A stretch of 64,000 bases of DNA from Microbacterium sp. 1.5R. GTDB lineage: Bacteria > Actinomycetota > Actinomycetes > Actinomycetales > Microbacteriaceae. Both the position numbers and the translations under genes were made by a program. Of the stretch, positions 33,872 through 41,996 are shown one piece after another (the stretch's first letter is position 1; each line of letters opens with the position of its first letter). The stretch spans positions 769,072 to 833,071 of the forward strand of contig NZ_VDRC01000002.1 of the NCBI RefSeq assembly GCF_007667425.1, read 5' to 3'. The notes under the pieces are model-generated. The model was not told where the DNA came from and did not search any database. It saw nothing but the letters and a program-made list of their open reading frames with translations.

Positions 33872-35095
33872 ATGAGCGAGCAGACAGGCACGCAGATGCA
33901 GTTCGGCATCATGTCGGTCAGCGACATCACCCGCGACCCGACGACCGGCATCACGCCCAGCGAGCAGGAGCGGATCAAGGCGACCCTCGCGATCGCCAAG
34001 CACAGCGAAGAGGTCGGCCTCGACGTCTTCGCGATCGGCGAGCACCACAACCCGCCGTTCTGGTCCTCCAGCCCGACCACGTTCCTCGCGGCCCTCGCCG
34101 CGCAGACCGAGCGTCTCGTCGTGTCCACATCGACCACGCTGATCACCACGAACGACCCCGTGCGCATCGCCGAGGAATACGCGATGCTGCAGCACGTCTC
34201 GGACGGGCGCATGGACCTGATGCTCGGGCGCGGCAACACCGGTCCCGTGTACCCGTGGTTCGGCAAGGACATCCGCCAGGGGCTGCCGCTCGCCATCGAG
34301 AACTATGCGCTGCTGCACGAGCTGTGGCGCGAGGACGTCGTCGACTTCGAGGGCAAGTTCCGCACCCCGTTGCAGGGCTTCACCTCGACGCCGCGCCCGC
34401 TCGACGGCATCGCTCCGTTCGTGTGGCACGGCTCGATCCGCACGCCCGAGATCGCCGAACAGGCCGCGTACTACGGCGACGGCTTCTTCGCGAACAACAT
34501 CTTCTGGCCGAAGGAGCACTACCAGCGTCTCATCGAGCTGTACCGCCAGCGCTACGCGCACTACGGCCACGGCACGCCGGAGCAGGCGATCGTCGGCCTC
34601 GGCGGGCAGGTGTTCATGGCGGCCAAGTCGCAGGACGCCGTGACGCAGTTCCGTCCGTACTTCGACAACGCCCCGGTGTACGGGCACGGCCCCAGCATGG
34701 AGGACTTCACCGAGATGACACCGCTGACGGTGGGGTCGCCCCAGCAGGTGATCGACCGCTACGCCGGCATGCGCGAGCACTTCGGCGATTACCAGCGCCA
34801 GCTCTTCCTCATCGACCACGCGGGTCTGCCGCTCAAGACGGTTCTCGAGCAGCTCGACATCCTCGGCTCCGAGGTCGTGCCGGTGCTCCGCAAGGAACTC
34901 GCGAAGGATCGCCCCGAGACGGTTCCCGACGCCCCGACCCACGCCGCGCGCGTGCGGGCGGAGTACGGTGACGGGCCGACCCGTCAGGCGCGCCCCGGTG
35001 CGAACCGCGGCGACAACCTGACCGGCGATTCGCCCTACGCCGACACGCCGGCGCCCGCCGGTTCCGCGTTCGGTCTGGCCCGCAAGGGGGCGTGA
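33872..35095 (+). CDS. FMN-dependent luciferase-like monooxygenase, CE1758 family
   Basis: This 407-residue protein has the LLM flavin-monooxygenase (beta/alpha)8 barrel. Typical segments are MQFGIMSVSDITRDPTTG, HSEEVGLDVFAIGEHHNPPF, the TSTTLITTNDPVRIAEEYAM core and SDGRMDLMLGRGNTGPVYPW. The last 60 residues are a Pro/Ala-rich tail outside the barrel. The ATG at 33872 follows GGAG in the leader; upstream in-frame codons at 33836 are not conserved. A flavin reductase follows one base after the stop, forming the two-component pair named after Corynebacterium efficiens CE1758/CE1759. The natural substrate is not known. Confidence 0.93.
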   Translation: MSEQTGTQMQFGIMSVSDITRDPTTGITPSEQERIKATLAIAKHSEEVGLDVFAIGEHHNPPFWSSSPTTFLAALAAQTERLVVSTSTTLITTNDPVRIAEEYAMLQHVSDGRMDLMLGRGNTGPVYPWFGKDIRQGLPLAIENYALLHELWREDVVDFEGKFRTPLQGFTSTPRPLDGIAPFVWHGSIRTPEIAEQAAYYGDGFFANNIFWPKEHYQRLIELYRQRYAHYGHGTPEQAIVGLGGQVFMAAKSQDAVTQFRPYFDNAPVYGHGPSMEDFTEMTPLTVGSPQQVIDRYAGMREHFGDYQRQLFLIDHAGLPLKTVLEQLDILGSEVVPVLRKELAKDRPETVPDAPTHAARVRAEYGDGPTRQARPGANRGDNLTGDSPYADTPAPAGSAFGLARKGA

Positions 35096-35096
35096 G

Positions 35097-35741
35097 ATGA
35101 CCACTCGCCGCATCGCCGTGATCTCGGCTGGGCTGTCGAATCCGTCGTCGACCCGCATGCTCGCCGATCGCCTATCCACCGAAACGGTCAAAGCGCTCGC
35201 CGCGCGCGACATCGACGCCACGGTCGACGTGATCGAACTGCGCGACTACGCGCACGACATCACGAACAACCTGCTGACCGGCTTCGCCCCCGCAGCCCTC
35301 GAGACGGCCGTGAACACGGTCGTGTCGGCGGATGCGCTCATCGCGGTCACCCCGATCTTCTCCACGAGCTACTCGGGTCTCTTCAAGTCGTTCATCGACG
35401 TGCTCGACCCTGATTCGCTCACCGGGAAGCCGGTGCTGATCGGGGCGAACGCGGGTACCGCCCGGCACTCGCTCGCGATCGACTACGCGATCCGCCCGCT
35501 CTTCGCCTACCTGCACGCGGATGCCGTGTCGACGGGCGTGTTCGCCGCATCGAGCGATTGGGGCGGAGCCGGCGACGACGTCGCCCCGCTCGCTCGGCGG
35601 GTCGAGAAGGGAGCCAGGGAGCTCGCGGATGCGATCGCGCAGCGCGACGCGGCTACCGTCGCAGACCCGTTCGACCCGTCGACCTACCTCGGCGAGGGGC
35701 GCTCGTTCGGGCACATGCTCGGCGGTCTCGCGGGAGAGTGA
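35097..35741 (+). CDS. NAD(P)H-dependent FMN reductase, CE1759 family
   Basis: This is a 214-residue flavodoxin-like reductase that would supply reduced FMN to the monooxygenase directly upstream. The N-terminal phosphate-binding loop reads VISAGLSNPSSTRMLADRL, and the mid region ADALIAVTPIFSTSYSGLFK with FIDVLDPDSLTGKPVLIGA matches NADPH-dependent FMN reductases. The ATG is one base after the upstream stop, with GGGGGCG in the preceding gene as a possible ribosome site, so the pair is coupled. Convergent with the response-regulator gene. Confidence 0.93.
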   Translation: MTTRRIAVISAGLSNPSSTRMLADRLSTETVKALAARDIDATVDVIELRDYAHDITNNLLTGFAPAALETAVNTVVSADALIAVTPIFSTSYSGLFKSFIDVLDPDSLTGKPVLIGANAGTARHSLAIDYAIRPLFAYLHADAVSTGVFAASSDWGGAGDDVAPLARRVEKGARELADAIAQRDAATVADPFDPSTYLGEGRSFGHMLGGLAGE

Positions 35742-35763
35742 ATCGCCTGCCGTCCCTCCGGCG

Positions 35764-36459
35764 TCATCCGCCCGGGCGTGAACGCTGCCAGGAGTACTCG
35801 GTCTCGGGGCGCCCCCGCGCACCGTATCGAGCTGCTTTCGCAACGGCCCCCTCCGCGGCCAGATGCTCGAGGTAACGGCGCACCGACACACGTGACATGC
35901 CGAGGCGCTCAGCGGCCTCGGTGGCCGAGAGCGGACCTGCCGCGCGCAGCTCGTGCGTGACGGCCTCCAGTGTCGCGGCCGACAGACCTTTCGGCAGAGC
36001 GATCGTCCCGGTCGCCCTGCCCAGCAGCGCGTCGATCTCGGCTTGAGTCGTCTCCCCGTCGGTCTCGACCGCGCGTGCGCGATGCTCGCGGTACGCCGTG
36101 AGGCGTTCGCGGAAGACGGCGAACGGGAACGGCTTCACGAGGTATTGATAGACGCCGAGCGCCGCCATCTGCCGCACGGTCTCGGCGTCGCGCACACCGG
36201 TGATCGCGATGACGTCGATCGCAGCGGCACGGGCACGCAGCGTGCGGAGGACGTCGATGCCGGATCCGTCGGGCATGGTCACGTCGAGCAGCACGAGGTC
36301 GAAGCGGTCGGCGCTCTCCGCACCCAGCACGGCGTGAAGAGCGGCGCGAGCGCCTGTGCACTCCGCTCCGACGACGAAGCCGTCGATGCGCTCGAGGTAG
36401 GTGCGATGCAGCTCGAGGGTGAGAGCGTCGTCATCGACGATCAGCGTGCGGATCACCAT
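35764..36459 (-). CDS. CitB/DcuR-type response regulator
   Basis: This is a 231-residue response regulator. The receiver domain spans 1-120 with VDDD, phospho-acceptor Asp in LVLLDVTMPDGSG and Lys in YLVKPF. A linker helix is followed by a C-terminal winged helix (GLSAATLEAVTHELRAAGPL, then SATEAAERLGMSRVSVRRYL) of the CitB/DcuR class. The ATG at 36459 overlaps the kinase stop by 7 bases; an 86-codon in-frame extension upstream is antisense-frame noise. With the kinase it should control the divergent C4-dicarboxylate carrier gene. Confidence 0.94.
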   Translation of the reverse strand: MVIRTLIVDDDALTLELHRTYLERIDGFVVGAECTGARAALHAVLGAESADRFDLVLLDVTMPDGSGIDVLRTLRARAAAIDVIAITGVRDAETVRQMAALGVYQYLVKPFPFAVFRERLTAYREHRARAVETDGETTQAEIDALLGRATGTIALPKGLSAATLEAVTHELRAAGPLSATEAAERLGMSRVSVRRYLEHLAAEGAVAKAARYGARGRPETEYSWQRSRPGG

Positions 36460-37730
36460 GGCCTCCGTCCCCTCGGCGGCAGAGTCACAGAGAAAGTGGT
36501 CGGATCGGGCCGCACCTCGACCGTGCCGCCGGCGTCGAGCACGACAGACCGTACCAGCGCCAGCCCGATCCCGCGACCCTCCGCGCCGGTGGGCTTGGTC
36601 GAGAACCCCTGCTCGAAGATGCGTTCCCCGAGTTCGACAGGCACGCCGGCGCCGCTGTCCGAGACCTCGAGCAGGATCCCACCCTGTTCGGAAGGCTGGA
36701 GCACCACCTCCACCCATCGCTCGGCGGCGTCGGTCACGGCATCCATCGCGTTGTCGACGAGGTTGCCGAGCACCGCGACGCTGTCGACGGCCGACAGAGG
36801 TGAGGCCGGTGTGTCCGGCTCGATGCGGATGCGCCAGTCGATGCCCCGCTCCCGTGCTTGAGAGGCCTTGCCCAACAGCAGTGCAGCCACGGCGGGGTCG
36901 CCGGCGCGGCGGGCCGTGACCTGATCGACGAGCGACTGGCTCTGACGCGAGGTCTCGGTGAGGATATCGATCGCCTCATCGCTGCGCCCCAGTTCGAGCA
37001 GCGCCACCGCGGTGTGCATGCGGTTGCCGTGCTCATGGGTCTGCGCGCGGAGTGCGTCGCCGAGGGTGCGCAGCGACTCGTACGACGAGACCGCATCACG
37101 CAGCTGTCCGGGCGGCAGGTCGCCTGCGATCCTCCGCGTCGTCCTCCGAGCGACCCAGGCGCCCAGCGCCCCCAAGGCGGTGAGACCGACCGTGATGACC
37201 AGGGAGAGGGGCAGCCGACGCAGCAGCGTGTCGGAGATCGACTCGATCGTCACCCCGGCCGAGACCCAGCCGATGAGCTCGCCGCCTTCGGCGATGACGG
37301 GGACGATCGTGCGCACCGACGGTCCCAGCGTCCCGGTGAACACCTCGGTGAGCTGCGACGGACGGTCGGGGATCGTGCCGAGGTAGCGTCCGCCGAGCTG
37401 GTCGACGTCCGGGTGGGTGACGCGCACACCGGCGGGGGTCATGATCGTCACGAAGTCGAGGTCGGTGGCGGCGATGACGTCGAGCGCGTACGGCTCGAGC
37501 GTTCTGGTCGCCGCATCCGTGTCTCCCGATGCCAAAGCGACCGTCACGATCGGTGACGTCGCGAGCGTCACGGCCGTCGCCGCGGTCACCCGCTCCGCCT
37601 CGGCATGCGTCGCGCGCTGCGCCTCCACGACGAGGAACACGGCGACGAGTGCGCCGACGACGAGCGCGGCCGCGAGGACGACGAGGAAGACCGCGGAGGC
37701 GGTGCTTCGCGTTCCCCTGGCGTGTCGCAT
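36453..37730 (-). CDS. CitA/DcuS-type sensor histidine kinase
   Basis: This is a 425-residue membrane kinase. Helices at about 11-33 and 175-195 bracket an extracytoplasmic single-Cache (PAS-like) sensor domain (ATDLDFVTIMTPAGVRVTHP, then GWVSAGVTI), which in CitA/DcuS binds citrate or C4-dicarboxylates. There is no cytoplasmic PAS domain, unlike E. coli DcuS. The SPOB-type H-box is RAQTHEHGNRMHT, and the HATPase domain has NLVDNAMDA and GRGIGLALV. The ATG is preceded by GGAAGG. It is divergent from dctA, the expected target, giving a sensor-regulator-carrier set. Confidence 0.94.
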   Translation of the reverse strand: MRHARGTRSTASAVFLVVLAAALVVGALVAVFLVVEAQRATHAEAERVTAATAVTLATSPIVTVALASGDTDAATRTLEPYALDVIAATDLDFVTIMTPAGVRVTHPDVDQLGGRYLGTIPDRPSQLTEVFTGTLGPSVRTIVPVIAEGGELIGWVSAGVTIESISDTLLRRLPLSLVITVGLTALGALGAWVARRTTRRIAGDLPPGQLRDAVSSYESLRTLGDALRAQTHEHGNRMHTAVALLELGRSDEAIDILTETSRQSQSLVDQVTARRAGDPAVAALLLGKASQARERGIDWRIRIEPDTPASPLSAVDSVAVLGNLVDNAMDAVTDAAERWVEVVLQPSEQGGILLEVSDSGAGVPVELGERIFEQGFSTKPTGAEGRGIGLALVRSVVLDAGGTVEVRPDPTTFSVTLPPRGRRPW

Positions 37731-37889
37731 CGGTGCCTTCCGGTCGTCGGTGATCGTGAGGGTGGGATCTCGTCAGTGACCAATACGACCACAAATATCG
37801 GGGGAGCGGGAAGTCGGGAAGTGTGAACACACCGCGGGCGATGACGCCGGCGCAGACGGACGACGACGTTCACGATCAAGGAGGATGCC

Positions 37890-39329
37890 ATGGCCATCAC
37901 GACGGGGTTCACCCTTCCCGGATTCCACTGGCGGCGGGGCAAGCAGTCGTGGGACAGGCACACCTGGCTGTACGTGTCGGTGATCATCGCCGTCGTGCTC
38001 GGCGCTCTCGTCGGCCTCATCTGGCCCGAGGTCGGTCAGAGCCTCGAGCCCATCGGCAAGGGCTTCGTGTCGCTCATCAAGATGATGATCGCGCCGATCA
38101 TCTTCTGCACGATCGTCGTCGGAGTCGGGTCCATCGCGAAGGCGGCCACGGTCGGCAAGATCGGCGGGCTCGCGCTGCTGTACTTCATGGTGATGTCGAC
38201 CTTCGCCCTCGCGATCGGCCTCGTCGTCGGCAACATCATCCACCCCGGTGCGGGCCTCGACATGGCGTCGGCGAGCTATGACGCGACCGACACCGAGGCG
38301 AAGACGACGACGGAGTTCGTGCTGGGGATCATCCCGACCACCTTCTTCTCCGCCTTCACGGGGGAGAGCGTCCTGCAGGTGCTGTTCATCGCGCTGCTCG
38401 TCGGCTTCGCCCTGCAGGGTCTGGGCGAGAAGGGCGCGCCGATCATGGATGCCGTGAAGAATCTGCAGAAGCTCGTCTTCCGCATCCTCGGCATGATCCT
38501 GTGGCTGGCACCGCTCGGCGCCTTCGGCGCGATCGCGGCCGTCGTGGGCAAGACCGGGATCGCGGCCATCTGGAGCCTCGGCATCCTCATGATCGCCTTC
38601 TACATCACCTGCATCGTCTTCATCGTGGTGGTGCTGGGCGTGATGCTGTACGCAGTGACGCGGGTCAACATCTTCAGCCTCATCAAGTACCTCGGTCGCG
38701 AGTATCTGCTGATCGTCGGAACGTCGTCGTCGGAGTCGGCTCTGCCGCGTCTCATCGCGAAGATGGAGCACGTCGGCGTCTCGAAGCCGGTCGTCGGCAT
38801 CACGGTCCCGACGGGGTACTCGTTCAACCTCGACGGCACCGCGATCTACCTGACGATGGCGTCCCTCTTCATCGCCACCGGCATGGGGCAGCCGATGTCG
38901 ATCGGCGAGCAGATCGGTCTGCTCGTGTTCATGATCATCGCCAGCAAGGGCGCGGCCGGGGTGACGGGTGCCGGCCTGGCCACGCTCGCGGGTGGTCTGC
39001 AGGCGTACCGGCCCGACCTCGTCGACGGCGTCGGCGTCATCGTGGGCATCGACCGCTTCATGTCGGAGGGGCGCGCGCTGACGAACTTCACCGGCAACGC
39101 CGTGGCGACGCTGCTGATCGGAACCTGGACGCGTCAGATCGACCGTGACCGGGTGCGGCGCGTGCTGAGCGGTGAGGTGCCGTTCGACGAGTCGGTGCTC
39201 GACGGCGTCGACGACCACGGGATGGCGGACGAACGCGAGGCCGTCGATGTGCAGGGACTCAAGGAGTCCGCCCTCGATGAGATGTCTGCGAAGCAGGAGC
39301 GTGCACGCGCGCGGGCCGCGCAGAACTGA
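37890..39329 (+). CDS. dctA: C4-dicarboxylate:cation symporter, DctA-like
   Basis: This is a 479-residue transporter of the DAACS family. About eight helices plus two re-entrant loops carry the SSSESALPR hairpin motif and the substrate motif GYSFNLDGTAIYLTMASLF, then SKGAAGVTGAGLATL. These favour C4-dicarboxylates (succinate, fumarate, malate), although glutamate/aspartate carriers are close relatives. The ATG has AAGGAGG 9 nt upstream. The divergent CitA/DcuS-type kinase and its regulator strongly suggest induction by external dicarboxylate. The 40-residue C-terminus is charged and cytoplasmic. Confidence 0.92.
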   Translation: MAITTGFTLPGFHWRRGKQSWDRHTWLYVSVIIAVVLGALVGLIWPEVGQSLEPIGKGFVSLIKMMIAPIIFCTIVVGVGSIAKAATVGKIGGLALLYFMVMSTFALAIGLVVGNIIHPGAGLDMASASYDATDTEAKTTTEFVLGIIPTTFFSAFTGESVLQVLFIALLVGFALQGLGEKGAPIMDAVKNLQKLVFRILGMILWLAPLGAFGAIAAVVGKTGIAAIWSLGILMIAFYITCIVFIVVVLGVMLYAVTRVNIFSLIKYLGREYLLIVGTSSSESALPRLIAKMEHVGVSKPVVGITVPTGYSFNLDGTAIYLTMASLFIATGMGQPMSIGEQIGLLVFMIIASKGAAGVTGAGLATLAGGLQAYRPDLVDGVGVIVGIDRFMSEGRALTNFTGNAVATLLIGTWTRQIDRDRVRRVLSGEVPFDESVLDGVDDHGMADEREAVDVQGLKESALDEMSAKQERARARAAQN

Positions 39330-39340
39330 GCCGAGGAGAG

Positions 39341-39376
39341 GGATGCGGGAGTCGACCACCGTCGACTCCCGCATCC
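39341..39376. terminator. Bidirectional terminator between dctA and the DUF5302 gene
   Basis: A perfect 16-bp stem (39341-39356 and 39361-39376) with a CACC loop lies between convergent genes. Confidence 0.85.
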
Positions 39377-39382
39377 GCGCGG

Positions 39383-39559
39383 TCAGCCGCTCTTGCGTCG
39401 GAACTCGCGCCGGGTCTGCGGGGCAGGCGTGCCGTGGACGGCTGAGTCGCCGTCCAGATGAGCCTGGCCCTCACGGTGGTGCGCGTTCTTCTTCTCGAGC
39501 GCTTCCTTGAACTTGCGCTTCATGTCCTCGGTCGAGGACGCGCCTTCTTCGGTGCTCAT
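39383..39559 (-). CDS. DUF5302 small protein
   Basis: This 58-residue, highly charged protein matches the DUF5302 pattern: an acidic N-terminus (MSTEEGASSTEDMKRKFKEA), then KNAHHREGQAHLDGDSAVHG and the basic end TRREFRRKSG. Its function is unknown; the family is widespread in actinobacteria and is predicted to be mostly helical or disordered. The ATG lies 7 nt after TAGGCT (39567-39572, minus), so the mRNA is probably leaderless. Longer upstream in-frame sequence is antisense to the glycosyltransferase and was rejected. Confidence 0.88.
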   Translation of the reverse strand: MSTEEGASSTEDMKRKFKEALEKKNAHHREGQAHLDGDSAVHGTPAPQTRREFRRKSG

Positions 39560-39754
39560 GCCCGTCAGCCTATGCCACCGCTCGTCCGGACGGCGGGTCA
39601 CCTGCGCACGCGTGACGCGGTCGCCTGCTCGGCGAACGCGGACGGGAACCACAACGGGCACAGCCGGTGACCGGCGATCCAGCATCCGGTGAACTTCTGG
39701 TGCCGAACGCGGAATCCGCGGCCCAGCGACACCGACGGGCTGCATCCTGAGCGT

Positions 39755-41695
39755 GTGAGAGTCGCGATCGTGACAGAGTCCTTCCTTCCGCACATGAACG
39801 GTGTCACCGGATCCGTGCTGCAGATCCTGAGGCACCTCGAACGCACAGGACATGAGGCCCACGTCCTCGCGCCGGATGCCGTTGGCATCCCGACCGAGAT
39901 GTCAGGCGCTCCCGTGCACGCCATGCCGAGCGTTCCGCTCCCGGGGTACCCCACGGTCCGGGTCGGGACCTCCCCGGCCCACCGAGTCGCGGCATCCTTG
40001 CGCCGCTTCCAGCCCGACGTGGTGCACCTCGCCTCGCCGTTCGCCCTGGGCTGGCGGGGAGCGCTCGCCGCCGAGCGCCTCGACATCGCGGCAGTCGCCG
40101 CCTACCAGACGGACGTCGCCGCGTACACCGAGCGATACGGAATTCCGGGGACCATCGGCATCGCACAGACCCACATCGCCCGGCTGCACCGCCGAACGAC
40201 TCTCACGCTCGCCCCCTCGGCCGAGTCCGCACAGCAGTTGGCGGCTCTGGGGGTCGACAGGGTGCGGCGGTGGGGGCGCGGCGTGGACGCGGAGCGCTTC
40301 CACCCGTCGCGACGATCCGAGGCGCTGCGAGCCTCGTGGGGAGCGGAGCGTGTGATCGGCTACATCGGTCGCCTCGCGCCCGAGAAGCAGGTCGAGGATC
40401 TGGCGGTGCTCGACGGCATCCCCGGCACGAGGGTGGTCATCGTGGGCGACGGTCCCAGTCGCGCGCGGCTCGAAGCGCTGATGCCGCGCGCGCTCTTCCT
40501 CGGCCACCTGAGCGGAGAAGCGCTCGCCGCGGCCATCGCCTCATTCGACGTGTTCGTGCACCCCGGCGAGAGCGAGACGTTCGGACAGACGCTCCAGGAG
40601 GCGCACGCGAGTGGCGTGCCCATCGTCGCCACCGGGCGCGGAGGTCCGCGGGATCTCGTGCGCATGGGCATCGACGGATGGCTCTACCGACCGGGGGACT
40701 CGGACGACCTCCGCATGAGGGTGCAGGATCTGACGGGCGACGAGCGCAAACGCCGTGCATTCGGAGCGGCGGGGTGGCGGGCCGTGCAGGGACGCAGCTG
40801 GGAGACCGTCTGCGACCAGCTGCTCGGTCATCTCGACGAGGCGATCGATCTGCGACGGGTGGATTCCGCCCTGCGCGCTCGCCGCATGACCCGGCCCGAG
40901 GCCCCCGCGGCGGTGACGGCCCGACCGTGGAACCGCTACGTGGCTCTCGGCGACTCTCTTACCGAGGGGCTGTGCGATCCTGCGCCCGACGGATCGCTCC
41001 GCGGGTGGGCAGACCGTCTCGCTCTTCTGCTCGCCGCGCGGGGCGGTCTGCACTACGCCAATCTCGCGGTCCGGTCGAAGCGCGTGCAGGACGTATGCAC
41101 CACCCAGCTCGATCGCGCTCTCGAGCTGCGTCCCGACCTGGTGTCGATCCTCATCGGTGCCAACGATCTCGTCGGCCGCACCGTCGATGTGCAGTCGATC
41201 GCCGCCCGACTGGAGGAAGCAGTCGTACGGCTGCGAGCCGCCGGTGCCGACGTGCTGCTCGTCACGCCGTTCCTGCCGCGTCGGCGCGCCGCCCGTATCT
41301 ACGTCAGGCGCTTCTCGGCGTTCGCCACGGCGATGGCCGGGGTCGCGGCCCGCACCGGCGCCATCCTCATCGACACCGACATGCATCCGACGCTCCCCGA
41401 CCGGTCGAACTGGGGGGAGGATCTGGTGCACCTCAGCAGCAGAGGGCACCGCTTCCTCGCGTATCGCGCGGGGGAGGTGCTCGGCGTGCCGCACGCCGAT
41501 GCGCTCGGCGCCCTGGACGCGGCTCTGCATGACAACGAGACGCTCGGGGCGGGATTGTGGTGGCGCCGGCACGCCCTGCCCTGGGTCTGGCGTCGCCTGC
41601 AGGGCAGGACCGCAGGCGACGGCCGCGTCGCGAAGCACGACCGCTACGTGTACCTCGGCCGGTCTGCCGCACAACGCGACATTCCCGTCGCCTGA
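39755..41695 (+). CDS. GT4 glycosyltransferase fused to SGNH/GDSL hydrolase
   Basis: This is a 646-residue two-domain protein. Residues 1-380 form a GT-B fold family-4 glycosyltransferase (VTESFLPHMNGVTGSVLQIL, EKQVEDLAVL, and the E274-x7-E282 motif in ESETFGQTLQE), of the type that mannosylates actinobacterial lipids. Residues 393-600 form an SGNH hydrolase: GDSLTEG (399-405), GAND (468-471) and DLVH (D556, H559). The linker contains MTRPEAPAAV, which looks like a former start of a separate hydrolase, but no stop intervenes. GTG at 39755 is chosen from homology. The fusion suggests transfer and removal of acyl or glycosyl groups on one substrate. Confidence 0.9.
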   Translation: MRVAIVTESFLPHMNGVTGSVLQILRHLERTGHEAHVLAPDAVGIPTEMSGAPVHAMPSVPLPGYPTVRVGTSPAHRVAASLRRFQPDVVHLASPFALGWRGALAAERLDIAAVAAYQTDVAAYTERYGIPGTIGIAQTHIARLHRRTTLTLAPSAESAQQLAALGVDRVRRWGRGVDAERFHPSRRSEALRASWGAERVIGYIGRLAPEKQVEDLAVLDGIPGTRVVIVGDGPSRARLEALMPRALFLGHLSGEALAAAIASFDVFVHPGESETFGQTLQEAHASGVPIVATGRGGPRDLVRMGIDGWLYRPGDSDDLRMRVQDLTGDERKRRAFGAAGWRAVQGRSWETVCDQLLGHLDEAIDLRRVDSALRARRMTRPEAPAAVTARPWNRYVALGDSLTEGLCDPAPDGSLRGWADRLALLLAARGGLHYANLAVRSKRVQDVCTTQLDRALELRPDLVSILIGANDLVGRTVDVQSIAARLEEAVVRLRAAGADVLLVTPFLPRRRAARIYVRRFSAFATAMAGVAARTGAILIDTDMHPTLPDRSNWGEDLVHLSSRGHRFLAYRAGEVLGVPHADALGALDAALHDNETLGAGLWWRRHALPWVWRRLQGRTAGDGRVAKHDRYVYLGRSAAQRDIPVA

Positions 41696-41996
41696 TGCCG
41701 ACGTCGTCGTGGCCCGCGACGGGGTTTACGGGCGATCACGGGGTGCGCTGATAGGCTGTCACCGGTCGACGTCTGTCGACACCACAACTTCATATCGACT
41801 CATGGAGCGATCGGCGGAGAAGCTGGTCCCCTGTGGTGGGTTCCTCGGCGGTCGTCGGGTGGCTTTCTACTGGTGGCCAGCGCAGGCGATGTTCGCGGGA
41901 GTGCCCGCGCGCCCGAACCCCATCGATTCCGCTCCTTCATGAACACGCTCGCGCGTCACACGGATCCGCGAGTCTAAACAAAGAAGGAGAGACCTC
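41696..41996 (+). promoter_or_regulatory. pnp promoter and structured leader (candidate Actino-pnp RNA)
   Basis: TAGGCT (41752-41757) is the -10 box, giving a leader of about 235 nt. It can form GTCGAC-gtct-GTCGAC near its 5' end and a larger stem closed by GCTGG/CCAGC around 41820-41885. An RNA element named Actino-pnp is known upstream of pnp in actinobacteria. The position fits, but the consensus was not checked. This is the only gene-free stretch here of about 300 bases. Confidence 0.55.

Noticed and set aside
36460..36717. An 86-codon N-terminal extension of the response regulator
   Set aside because: It lies within the kinase gene in another frame and the receiver domain starts naturally at 36459.
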